From Haloterrigena salifodinae (GTDB taxonomy: Archaea > Halobacteriota > Halobacteria > Halobacteriales > Natrialbaceae), in contig NZ_RQWN01000003.1 in NCBI RefSeq assembly GCF_003977755.1, positions 434,001 through 498,000 on the forward strand: a stretch of DNA of 64,000 nucleotides. The letters run 5' to 3'. The notes below the pieces were generated by a model that worked only from the letters and a program-made list of their open reading frames with translations, made no database searches and had not been told where the DNA came from. Each line of letters begins with the position of its first letter. Positions within the stretch are counted from its first letter, which is position 1. A program made the translations under genes and the position numbers. This document shows positions 44,449 through 52,477 of the stretch, in pieces.

Positions 44449-45162
44449 ATGCCGTTAGAAAATGATGAAAGCAACACCAGTCGCCGGCGCCTCCTCGAGA
44501 CATCCGGACGGGTTCTCGCAGGGGGATTCGCTCTCGGCGCCGTTCCATCGAGTACGAGTGCCGATTCGGACGCCGATTTAACGTTAGAATCGGATTTCGA
44601 GAAAGTGTTTCATCACCTGGGGAATACCACCGAAACCAAACACGTGAGCTATGATGCGTACGTATACAGGCCGAAGCAGGATACCGAACTCGGGCGTAGC
44701 GGTACCCGAGTCGTAACGGTCGAAATAGAAATCGGCCCCGACGGGCCACCGCTTCGCGATGCCAGAATCGAAATCAACGGTATGAACGGAGCGTTTTTCG
44801 AAACTACGTGGCCGGGAAATTGGCTTCCGGTCGGGACGTCGTCCGGAACCGTCGACATCGATAGCGGAACCGGCTCAACTACGCTATCGTTTTCGTTGAA
44901 TACTAGTTTGACGAAGCGCGCGTCCGCGAACGATAAAAGCGAACTCAGTAGCGATACCTATCGTCAACAGTATCGCTTCGACTCAGTACCGGAGCATAGG
45001 CCTGTTGCCATCAGTGGGTTGACCGCTTTCGATACGTACGGAGTCGAAGACGGCGAGCAGTTACTCGACGGAGAATGGGAAGTAGTCGTCGGAAACAGTA
45101 TCAGCCGTACCAGCATCTCAGCCGAATTCTCCCGGATATACTATTCGGGGAATTTGGAGTGA
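44449..45162 (+). CDS. Tat-exported hypothetical protein
   Basis: A 237-residue protein with a twin-arginine leader (SRRRLLETSGRVLAGGFALG) cleaved near ASADS. The mature domain is beta-rich with DAYVYRPKQDTELGRSGT, VVTVEIEIGPDGPPLRDARI and a late FDTYGVEDGEQLLDGEWEVVVG strand. I do not recognise a family. Base composition is lower in GC than its neighbours and it has a strong AT-rich promoter (44395-44430, TCAAATTATAAATG), so it may be a recent arrival. Confidence 0.75.
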   Translation: MPLENDESNTSRRRLLETSGRVLAGGFALGAVPSSTSADSDADLTLESDFEKVFHHLGNTTETKHVSYDAYVYRPKQDTELGRSGTRVVTVEIEIGPDGPPLRDARIEINGMNGAFFETTWPGNWLPVGTSSGTVDIDSGTGSTTLSFSLNTSLTKRASANDKSELSSDTYRQQYRFDSVPEHRPVAISGLTAFDTYGVEDGEQLLDGEWEVVVGNSISRTSISAEFSRIYYSGNLE

Positions 45163-45246
45163 TATCCCGGCCTCGATTTGCAGTCAGTCGCCCTCTTGAG
45201 AACGACCGCTAATTGCCGGCGACCGTTCCATCCTGAATCAGGCATC

Positions 45247-46032
45247 CTATTCGTCGTCGGTGTGGGCCTCGAGGAAGCCGAGCACCTGATCGTTAACCGT
45301 CCGCGAGCGCTCGATAAACGCCAGGTGGCCGGCGTCCTCGAGGGCGACGAACTCCCCTCGAGGTAATCCGTCTGCCAGCGCTCGGCCAGCCGACGGGGAC
45401 ACCAGTTCGTCCGCGCCGCCGTGTATCACCTGCGTCGGCTGGGTCACCTCGACGAGCCACTCGGTCGCGTCGAACCCCTCGAGGGCCGCGACCTGTGCCT
45501 CCCAGCCCGCTCGGTCGGCGTCGCCGTCGGCCCGCCAGTCAACGATTCCCTCGCGGACGTCGGCGGGCTGGCTCTCGAGGAACTCGGCTGAGAGGCCCGC
45601 CTCGAGCGAGTCAGCCAGCGCCTCGCGGTCGTCCGGCGGCGCGAACAGCGGCTCGAGGTCGAACTGCTCCCCCCTTAGTGCGGTACCGAAGAGCGTCAGC
45701 GTCGCGACCCGACTCGAGGTCCGGGCTGCCTCGAGGGCGACGGCCCCGCCGAGCCCGCAGCCGACGAGGTGGGCGCTGCGAATCTCGCACTCCGAGAGGA
45801 CGGCCTCGAGGTCAGCGGCGAGCATCTCGAGGGTATAGGGCCCGTCGGGAGCGTCCGAGCGGCCGGTGCCCCGGAGGTCCCAGACGACGGCCTCGTACGG
45901 GCCGGCGACGGCGGCGTGTTGCCAACCCCAGCACCAGCCGCCGAGGCCGGCTTCGGGGACGAAGACCACTGGGTCGCCCTCGCCAGCGCGGTCGTAGTAC
46001 AGCGAGACGCCATCGTTCGATGCGGTCGGCAT
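45247..46032 (-). CDS. Alpha/beta hydrolase with Cys in the nucleophile elbow
   Basis: A 261-residue alpha/beta hydrolase: oxyanion region FVPEAGLGGWCWGWQHAA, the strand WDLRGTGRSDAPDGPYTLE, acid in VIHGGADELVSP and histidine in LEDAGHLAFIERS. The nucleophile elbow is LVGCGLGGAVAL: a Cys stands where Ser usually is in GxSxG, as in dienelactone hydrolases. Start ATG is at 46030-46032; a much longer frame upstream is serine-rich noise. It is divergent from the putative toxin locus. Confidence 0.88.
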   Translation of the reverse strand: MPTASNDGVSLYYDRAGEGDPVVFVPEAGLGGWCWGWQHAAVAGPYEAVVWDLRGTGRSDAPDGPYTLEMLAADLEAVLSECEIRSAHLVGCGLGGAVALEAARTSSRVATLTLFGTALRGEQFDLEPLFAPPDDREALADSLEAGLSAEFLESQPADVREGIVDWRADGDADRAGWEAQVAALEGFDATEWLVEVTQPTQVIHGGADELVSPSAGRALADGLPRGEFVALEDAGHLAFIERSRTVNDQVLGFLEAHTDDE

Positions 46033-46270
46033 ACGAGCACTGATCCGCCGGAGGAAGGCGACAGTTTCGGTTCCCCGCGAACGGCGCGCGAGTGCTCCCG
46101 AACTGTGGCTGCCGTTCGAGGAGCCACTCGACGAAACCGTCGATTGACTCGAGTTTGGCGATGCGGAAGCCGGCCGCAAAAATCTCTCCCGAAATTCCGA
46201 ACCGACAACAGTTCTACCGTGATATTTCGCTCGGCTTCCGTGTTTTTCCACGTCCCAAACAGATCAATAG

Positions 46271-46282
46271 TATATAAAATTT
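46271..46282 (+). promoter_or_regulatory. TATA box of the putative toxin gene
   Basis: TATATAAAATTTATC begins 32 nt before the ATG at 46303. The spacing predicts a transcript start within a few bases of the initiation codon, so the mRNA is probably leaderless. Confidence 0.7.
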
Positions 46283-48420
46283 ATCGTTAATGTATTGCTC
46301 TCATGGGTTTCAGCAAGAGGAGACTGGTTGCAGTATTCTTCGCTGGGATAATGGCGACCTCACTGATCGCCACGCCCGCACTTGCGAGTGGACCGAGTGC
46401 GACCACGGCGACCGAACGATCCGGTGCGGTCGAGGCTCATACCGGGAACACACTCGGTCCGAACGGCGGGCCACCCGGACGAAACGGCGGCAGTCCGCCG
46501 GGCCACGATCGCGGTGACGCAAACGTCACAGTACCGACCCTCGAGGAGAACACGAGTGTCGACGCGATCCTGAACGCGACCTACCGCCTCGAGGAACTCG
46601 AGATCGAGAACGAGACGGCAGCCGCAGTAGCAGTGAACGATACCGTCGACGCGGTCAACGCGCTGGTCGGAGAGTACCGACGGGTTCGGTACGCCGACTC
46701 GCGTGCAGCGTTCGACCGTCTGGCCGATGCCCAACGGTCGCTTGCAGTGCTAAAAGACGAGGTCGACGACGACGAAGCGATCGTCGACGCGATCAGCGCG
46801 GAGCTGTACGCGGCGGGCAACGCGAGCGCTCGCCTCGCTGTCTCCGACGCGAACGCTGTCGTCGCCGCGAACGAGGGCGAGTTCCGCAACCCCGGCCAGC
46901 GACAGAAAGCCGAGAGCGCGCTCGGAAACGCCGTCGACGGACTTGAACGGGCAGATAGAGCCGTCTCACACGGAGCATCCGGAAACGGAAAGGGCAAGTC
47001 CAAAGCCAAGAAATCCGATCGGCCGATCGGCCCGACTGACCGCGCGAAAGCGCTGACTCACCTCGAAAACGCGTGGAAACACGCGGAACGAACACTCGAT
47101 ACGGTCGAGGCCAACACCGAACCGTCGCTGTCGCTGTCACAGGGACGGCCCTTCGAGCGGAACGGGACCGTCCGGGTGTCGATCCGGGCAGTCCTCTCCG
47201 ACGTTCGTCCGTACGCGTACGATAACGCGACGGTGACCGTCAACGGTGATGCCGACGCCGACGCTGTCTCGTTTGCCACGGACGAGGCGGCCGGGACAGA
47301 CGCCATCGGATCGACGCTCGTCGATCTCGGAGCCGATCCCGAGAACGTGACCGTCACGGTGACGGCGACGGCCGCGCACGACGCCGATCGAACGGTCGAA
47401 GCGACTCAGACATCCGCATTACGGAGGAGGACGTCGTCCAGGAACGACCCGATCCGAACGAGTACCGGACCGTCGAGGTCGTAAACGGATCGTCGGGCGC
47501 TTCGGTCGCCGTCGGCGGTGATGGCCTGACCGACACCGACATTTCGGTCACCGACGAGACGCCGACGACCGACGACCCCTACCGCGCCGGTCCGATGGTT
47601 CGCATCGAGAACGAGAGGCCGATCGACGATGCGACGGTCGAGATTCCGGTCGACGAGAACGCGCTCGAGGCGGACGCTAACCTCTCGATCGTGACGTGGG
47701 ATCCGACCAGCGACGAACCGTGGACACCGGTCGAGACCGAGATCGATCGCGACGCCGGCGTCGCAACCGCCGAGGTCGATCACTTCTCGTTCTTCTCGGT
47801 GTTCCGGATCGAGGAGTGGGAAGATGAGACCAGCGACACGATCACGCTCGACGGGAACGAGACCGACGGTGAGACCGGTAACGAAAGCGGGATCGAAACG
47901 GCGGACTTCGTCTTCGTAAACGACGAGAGCGGAAGTATGAGCGGCTCTCCGACCCACTACGCCGAACTCGCCGGTAAGCGCTTCGTCGGTGCACTCACCG
48001 ACTCCGAACGGGCGGGGCGGGTCGGCTACGCCTCCGGTGCGAACCTCGACCAGCCGCTGACGACCGACCACGACGCGGTCAACAGCAGTCTCGAGCGACT
48101 GTCTGCGAGCGGCGGTACCAACACGAGGGCCGGGCTTCGGGTCGGCCTCAACCACCTCGAGGAGGAAGGGTGGGAAAACCGCTCCGCAGTGATGATCCTG
48201 CTGTCCGACGGCAAAAGCGGATCCGATCCGCTGCCCGTCGCCGAGGACGCCGCCGACGCGGGCGTCAAGATCAGCACGGTGGGTCTTGGAAACAACATCA
48301 ACGAGAACGAACTCCGCGAGATCGCGGCCATCACCGGCGGCGACTTCTATCACGTCGAACGGGAAGAAGACCTGCCCGACACGTTCGAACGGGTCGCGGA
48401 GAATCAGACCGGTCCCGACC

Positions 48421-48975
48421 TGCAAGACACCAACGGCGACGGCATTCCCGATCTCGTCGCCGAAATGGATCTCTCGATGCCGACCGGCGAACCGGGCGTC
48501 GTCGGCGAACCGCTGAATCTCGATCCGACCGCGCTCGATACTAGCGGTGACGGGATTCTCGACAATGAAACGGTCGACATCAAGTACCGCGTGTTCCAGG
48601 AGGACAACGAAACGAAACTCCACGCCTCCGTTACGTACGCCGAACACCACCCGGCACGAATCGACACGACTGGTGACGGCCTGACCGACGCCGAACAGCT
48701 CTCGGATCGGACGATCACTTATACGGACTCACGGTCCGATTCACTCGAGTTCCTCTCGGAACTCAAGGACGCCGACGATGTCGACGACCTGGACGGGCTC
48801 GAGGGTGACGTGTTAGCGACCGACACCGTTTGTTCCGATCCACTCGTCGACGACAGCGACGGCGACGGTGTGACCGACGCCGAGGAGGTGCGTCTCGGGA
48901 CCGATCCCGAGTCGCGCGACACCACGGGAGACGGAATCTCCGACTCCGAGGGCCTGAACGGCGACTACGATCCGA
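48421..48975 (+). other. Thrombospondin type 3-like calcium-binding repeats within the toxin-like gene
   Basis: Encodes five DxxGDGxxD units: DTNGDGIPD, DTSGDGILD, DTTGDGLTD, DSDGDGVTD and DTTGDGISD. The second and third are separated by beta-strand sequence. Such repeats bind calcium and stiffen rod-like extracellular segments, here between the VWA domain and the linker to the toxin-like domain. Confidence 0.85.
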
Positions 48976-49203
48976 CCCTCTTCGATATCGAGCCGCCGGA
49001 GATCACGGTCACGTACGCGACGTTTAACGATCCGGACGCGGACGTCGAACTGAAAGATCCCGTCGACGTCGACTGGTCGAACGGAAAGGTCAGCTTCAAT
49101 GATCCGGTCGACGCCTCGGTGCGGGTCTCCGGAAGCTACGAGGTCGATTTCACCGTCACCGACTCGGCGGGCCTCGACGAGGCGCGGGTCGTTCGCGACG
49201 GCG

Positions 49204-49315
49204 ACGTCACGGGTCCGACGCGCGGCCGAACTGGCTGGTCGAGCGAGCCACACCGCGAAAGCGCCAGTTCGATACGGGAAACTGCAGTTCTCGCGCGCCC
49301 TCTCCGCCGGTACTG
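49204..49315 (+). repeat. Linker repeat, copy 1 (pairs with 52246-52356)
   Basis: About 111 nt nearly identical to 52246-52356: both open with ACGTCACGGGTCC, share CTGGTCGAGCGAGCCACACC and end with GAAACTGCAGTTCTC plus a few bases. In frame both give LAGRASHTAKAPVRY followed by KLQFSR. In copy 1 it joins the calcium-repeat part to the putative toxin domain. Confidence 0.9.
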
Positions 49316-50169
49316 GCCTGATTCACGATGCCGGGCAGCAAGTGTTAAGCCAGGTTCAGTCGACCGGTCAGCAGTATCGGGTAGCAAAGCTGCTCAATCG
49401 GAACGATATTGATGGAAGTGAGATCAATTCGCGTTCAGTCGGCGAGCAACGTCGGCTCGGTGACTTCACCTCGAGACACGGTGAAGACGGAGTTAGAGTC
49501 GCTGCTGATGGCGGTGAAGAGTTCAGAGATATCATCGCTACAGGCAAACTGGATTCGGCAACGACAGATCGATTGATTCGGGCGTACGATCGGGAACTGA
49601 TCGATAAAACGGACTTACAACGGATTGGCCGTGGACTTGACAAAGGAAATCTCGATCAAGCCGCTGTTCAGAAAGCCTTGGTTCGAGCGAATCAGCTCGA
49701 TGCCAAGGGTCACGAGGTCGTGAAAGTGAAGACAGCAAAACAGGCGAACAGAGTTTACAGAGAGCGTGATGATCAACCGCCACACAAAGAAGGGACAGCA
49801 GTTATTGAGTACGAAGCACAAAGTCCCGAACGCTTCGTTCGGGTCTACGATGGAGAGGGTGACCCAGGCGGCCCTTGGGTAATGAAAGAAGATGAGTTCT
49901 CAGACCTGTCTACCCGGGAGGATGTTATAAACCGATTCGGACTCTCGGAAGAATGGCAAGATTACAACCGAGTTGCAGAAGTCACCATTGGAAGTGGTGA
50001 AAATCAGGGCCTTCGAATCGAGATGAGCACGGCAGGTCCATCAAGGATACCGTAGCTGATGTCACGCGACCCGGTGGAGGGACGCAACATCATGCAACCG
50101 AGTTTGTCCAAGGGTGGGAAGACCTTAGTGATCTGGAGACCTTCCTTAAAAACATATAACACGATCACC

Positions 50170-50514
50170 ATGGTGGATGCGTCATATACAAACAATAGGC
50201 TGCAAATCGGTGATGAGGAAATCGAATTCGAGCACCGTATTGCAGACGTTCTCGTCGCCAAAGAGACAATCGTCGTTCTCCTGCGAGTCCGGCGAGACTC
50301 ACAGGAAGAATTAGACCGGAACATAATCGCGTTCGACCGTGATGGGGCCCAGCGCTGGAGAATCGAGGCACCTTCGGACGGATACGATGGTATGTCGTAC
50401 ATCACTATTCAGTACGAAGACAGTCAATTGTCTGCCAGAAATCTGAATAGTTATGAATATGATGTAGATATTCACACGGGAGAGGTTACTCAAACAGAAA
50501 AATATGACAAGTGA
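50170..50514 (+). CDS. Putative immunity protein 1
   Basis: A 114-residue acidic protein, ATG 10 nt after the reconstructed stop of the toxin-like gene. It is beta-rich: RLQIGDEEIEFEHRIADVL, ETIVVLLRVRR, NIIAFDRDGAQRWRIEAP, YITIQYEDSQLSARNLNSY and DVDIHTGEVTQTEKYDK. The repeated pattern of strands with aromatic ends and a final DxxTGE turn resembles small beta-propeller/beta-sandwich immunity proteins I have seen behind bacterial toxins. No Pfam name can be given. A longer frame from 50059 overlaps the true toxin end and is not used. Function as immunity is inferred from position. Confidence 0.65.
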   Translation: MVDASYTNNRLQIGDEEIEFEHRIADVLVAKETIVVLLRVRRDSQEELDRNIIAFDRDGAQRWRIEAPSDGYDGMSYITIQYEDSQLSARNLNSYEYDVDIHTGEVTQTEKYDK

Positions 50515-50582
50515 TGTGAGCACGTGAGGAGACTATCGGGATATGCTTCGTCATACACGAGAGGACGATCAATTGATTTCGT

Positions 50583-50876
50583 CTAGTCTGAATCCCCGCG
50601 CATCATCGAGATCTCGTTCCACAAGTGTCGGCGTTGCCACAAAACCCCCTCAAGGAGCGAATATTGCTGTGGCGAGCGAGTAAGGCGGTTAGCCCGCTCA
50701 ATGAGTTTCTGATCGAGTGCCGGTGGTGATACGCCATCTCTAATCTGTGAGAAATCAATCGTCACGTCTTTTTGAATCGGATCGGTAGCGAAATCATATA
50801 TGACCGGACCATACGCCGAACGCTCGATGGTTCTCGAAGTCGAGACGGGAACCTCTGATCGATTCCTTCGATTCAA
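50583..50876 (-). CDS. Possible small gene fragment antisense to the orphan toxin start
   Basis: A 97-codon frame. Its last 70 residues look protein-like (IYDFATDPIQKDVTIDF, ALDQKLIERANRLTRSPQQ, SLLEGVLWQRRHLWNEIS), with helical heptad character. The first 25 residues overlap the plus-strand orphan toxin domain and are probably not coding, so the true start is missing or non-canonical. It could be a remnant of a regulator or of another cassette. Low confidence. Confidence 0.35.
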   Translation of the reverse strand: MNRRNRSEVPVSTSRTIERSAYGPVIYDFATDPIQKDVTIDFSQIRDGVSPPALDQKLIERANRLTRSPQQYSLLEGVLWQRRHLWNEISMMRGDSD

Positions 50877-51162
50877 ACCAGACCGTCCCTCCGGCGATTA
50901 CTGGCTCCACCAACTCTCTGAATTTGATCGGACCGCGGATCGGGACACTGTAATCGACCGGTACGCACTCCCGCCCAGCGACGAATACGAAGTACAGATC
51001 GTGACGGTCCCGCCGGGCGAATCGATGCAGATCGGTGATGTCGCCGGAACGGTCGATCGAACGGCCGGTGGCGATCTCGTGGAACTACTCGAGCGTGATT
51101 CGATCCCGACCTCGTGGGTGGAGAAGACGACGACACTCGAGGCGTTCATCAAAGATACTTGA
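50776..51162 (+). pseudogene. Orphan second copy of the toxin-like domain (no leader or linker)
   Basis: An open frame to TGA 51160-51162 with internal ATG 50800. Its sequence parallels the C-terminal domain of the main gene in order and length. GPYAERSMVLEVETG aligns with PPHKEGTAVIEYEAQ, then RFLRF with RFVRV, DYWLHQLSEFD with PWVMKEDEFSD, DTVIDRYALPP with EDVINRFGLSE, and TTTLEAFIKDT with LSDLETFLKNI. There is no signal, linker or start matching the main gene, so it is an unexpressed cassette or a separately started fragment. Similarity is distant but gap-poor. Confidence 0.65.
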
Positions 51163-51258
51163 TGCCCTCTCCGCCGCAAAGGTCGAGGATACCCTGAAGA
51201 GGAAGTTCAAGTTGTGCGTTTCCTCGGTTCTCAAGTACGCTTTCGGTGACGAACATTG

Positions 51259-51357
51259 GATACCAAGTATTGGAAGAGCAATGGAAGAGTGAATCTAGAC
51301 TACATCAGAGATCTGCTCGACGCCAACAATGTCGAGATAGAGATCTACGATGGCTGA
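51259..51357 (+). pseudogene. C-terminal tail of a third putative toxin
   Basis: A 32-codon stretch DTKYWKSNGRVNLDYIRDLL ... ending EIEIYDG and TGA at 51355-51357. A stop lies just upstream in frame (51247), so only the tail survives. The stop codon overlaps the ATG of the next gene in ATGGCTGA, the usual arrangement of a toxin gene followed by its immunity gene. The bases 51174-51250 may hold further shifted remnants (LKYAFGDEHW in another frame). Confidence 0.55.
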
Positions 51358-52042
51358 ATCTCTATTCATCCCGTATCTGCTCGAGGAAGAAATGGAGCCC
51401 CAGCGTATCGAGACGTTTCTCCGATTTTGTTTCGCTGATTTAGACTGTTCGCGATCACCGCCGGAAAACGAGCGGACAAACGACTTTGGCTATACAACCG
51501 AAGAAACCGATGGTATTCGATACGGCGGTTCGATCGACGAAGCGGTCGATAGCGTCACTCGACAAGCCGGCGGAACAGTATGGTTATGGTATGACGATCT
51601 CAACGTCGGGATTCACATTGATAGTAGGTCAGCTGAAGGACCAAACGTCCCGAGACTTACACTTTCGATCAATGAATGGTACGTGAAGCCGTGGCGTAAT
51701 AATCGGCCGAATCCCATTCACGATTTCGTACTCGAGTTGTACGACTATCTCTCGCCGATCTACGTCTACGGAGAGACGTATCTCGACGACGCACCGCTCT
51801 CTACGGAAGGAATTGAAGCAGGTCATCTAGAAGAGGTATACTGGGTGAACGGATTCGGTCCAAATATGACTACGCAGATCGGCCGAGAGCGACTATTGCA
51901 CGCCCCTACCTGGCGTATTGACGACTGTGAAGATGGTGGCGTCTTCCTCTGGGAATCACCGCTCCCATTGTCAGACGGTAGACAGAGAAACGACGATGCA
52001 CTCCGAGCATATCTCGGCCTGAACCCTAACTCCACTAACTGA
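51350..52042 (+). CDS. Putative immunity protein 2
   Basis: A 230-residue acidic protein whose ATG overlaps the stop of the preceding toxin tail. Segments are ESLFIPYLLEEEMEPQR, YGGSIDEAVDSVTRQAGG, TVWLWYDDLNVGIHIDSRS, HDFVLELYDYLSPIYVYGE and EEVYWVNGFGPNMTTQIGR, then a C-terminal WESPLPLSDGR. The FxxRYGxSxxEAV/VWLWYxD pattern and the late YWVN/YW-helix layout are like Imm-type proteins placed after toxins in other genomes; I cannot name the family. The sequence is AT-rich relative to the chromosome, suggesting transfer. Confidence 0.65.
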   Translation: MAESLFIPYLLEEEMEPQRIETFLRFCFADLDCSRSPPENERTNDFGYTTEETDGIRYGGSIDEAVDSVTRQAGGTVWLWYDDLNVGIHIDSRSAEGPNVPRLTLSINEWYVKPWRNNRPNPIHDFVLELYDYLSPIYVYGETYLDDAPLSTEGIEAGHLEEVYWVNGFGPNMTTQIGRERLLHAPTWRIDDCEDGGVFLWESPLPLSDGRQRNDDALRAYLGLNPNSTN

Positions 52043-52072
52043 ACTCGTTTCTGTGTCCGATTACACAGATAC

Positions 52073-52400
52073 AGCGCGAAAGCGGTACCCGACCTCACCG
52101 ATCCGCAGCTGTACGAGTCCTACCGTCAGGGCTGGTACGAGGGCTACATTGCCTGGTTCATCGCCGAAAGTCGATTCCGGCTGGTGAAGCCGGAAAGGCC
52201 CTCAAGAGTTCCAAGCGCGTCCAGAAGACCGTCGACACGCTCAGCACGTCACGGGTCCAAGTGCGGCCCGGCTAGCTGGTCGAGCGAGCCACACCGCGAA
52301 AGCACCAGTACGGTACGAGAAACTGCAGTTCTCACGCGGGCTCTCCACAGGGATCGGCGTCACCAAGAAACCGGTGAGACCGTTCCGGTGCGATAGCACG
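52073..52400 (+). pseudogene. Decayed second linker of the toxin-like protein
   Basis: Conceptual reading gives KAVPDLTDPQLYESYRQGWY and EGYIAWFIAE, then after a shift AGKALKSSKRVQKTVDTL, then after another shift LAGRASHTAKAPVRYEKLQF and SRGLSTGIGVTKK. The last part is the duplicate of the linker in the main gene; the first two parts have no equivalent there and may represent what the main gene lost. It stops without any toxin domain, 80 nt before the alaS 3' end. It looks like the head of a deleted cassette. Confidence 0.7.
52246..52356 (+). repeat. Linker repeat, copy 2
   Basis: Near-identical to 49204-49315 over about 111 nt (see that entry). A repeat in direct orientation on either side of 3 kb of toxin and immunity sequence is a natural substrate for cassette exchange or loss by recombination. 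Confidence 0.9.
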
Positions 52401-52477
52401 TTTCGATCGCTCTCCGCCACTGGCATCTCGGGACTCGTCGATGAACCGATAGCGACTGAGACCGCGAGAGAACGTTC

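Larger units (their letters stand above)
46303..50159 (+). pseudogene. Secreted VWA/calcium-repeat polymorphic-toxin-like gene, broken by three frameshifts
   Basis: Conceptual join of about 1,285 codons. Frame 1 (46303 to about 47403): Sec signal MGFSKRRLVAVFFAGIMATS, a helical region and a beta-domain. After a lost base near 47400-47405 the next frame gives a beta-domain ending FSFFSVFR, a VWA domain at about 47900-48410 with full MIDAS (NDESGSMSG, GGTNTRAG, LLSDGKS), and five DTNGDG-type calcium repeats (48421-48975). An extra base near 49215 moves to a linker (LAGRASHTAKAPVRYGKLQF) and a C-terminal domain with FVRVYDGEGDPGGPWVMKE. A lost base near 50040 hides the true end GGGTQHHATEFVQGW. 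The layout matches polymorphic toxins. Intact reading in all three pieces argues for recent breakage or assembly error. Confidence 0.75.

Noticed and set aside
44449-45162. Tat hypothetical protein as part of the toxin locus
   Set aside because: It is separated by the oppositely oriented hydrolase gene and shares no motif with the carrier or immunity proteins.
47395-47410. Programmed -1 frameshift in the toxin-like gene
   Set aside because: No X-XXY-YYZ slippery sequence at the shift, and two further shifts of mixed sign occur later, so decay or error is simpler.
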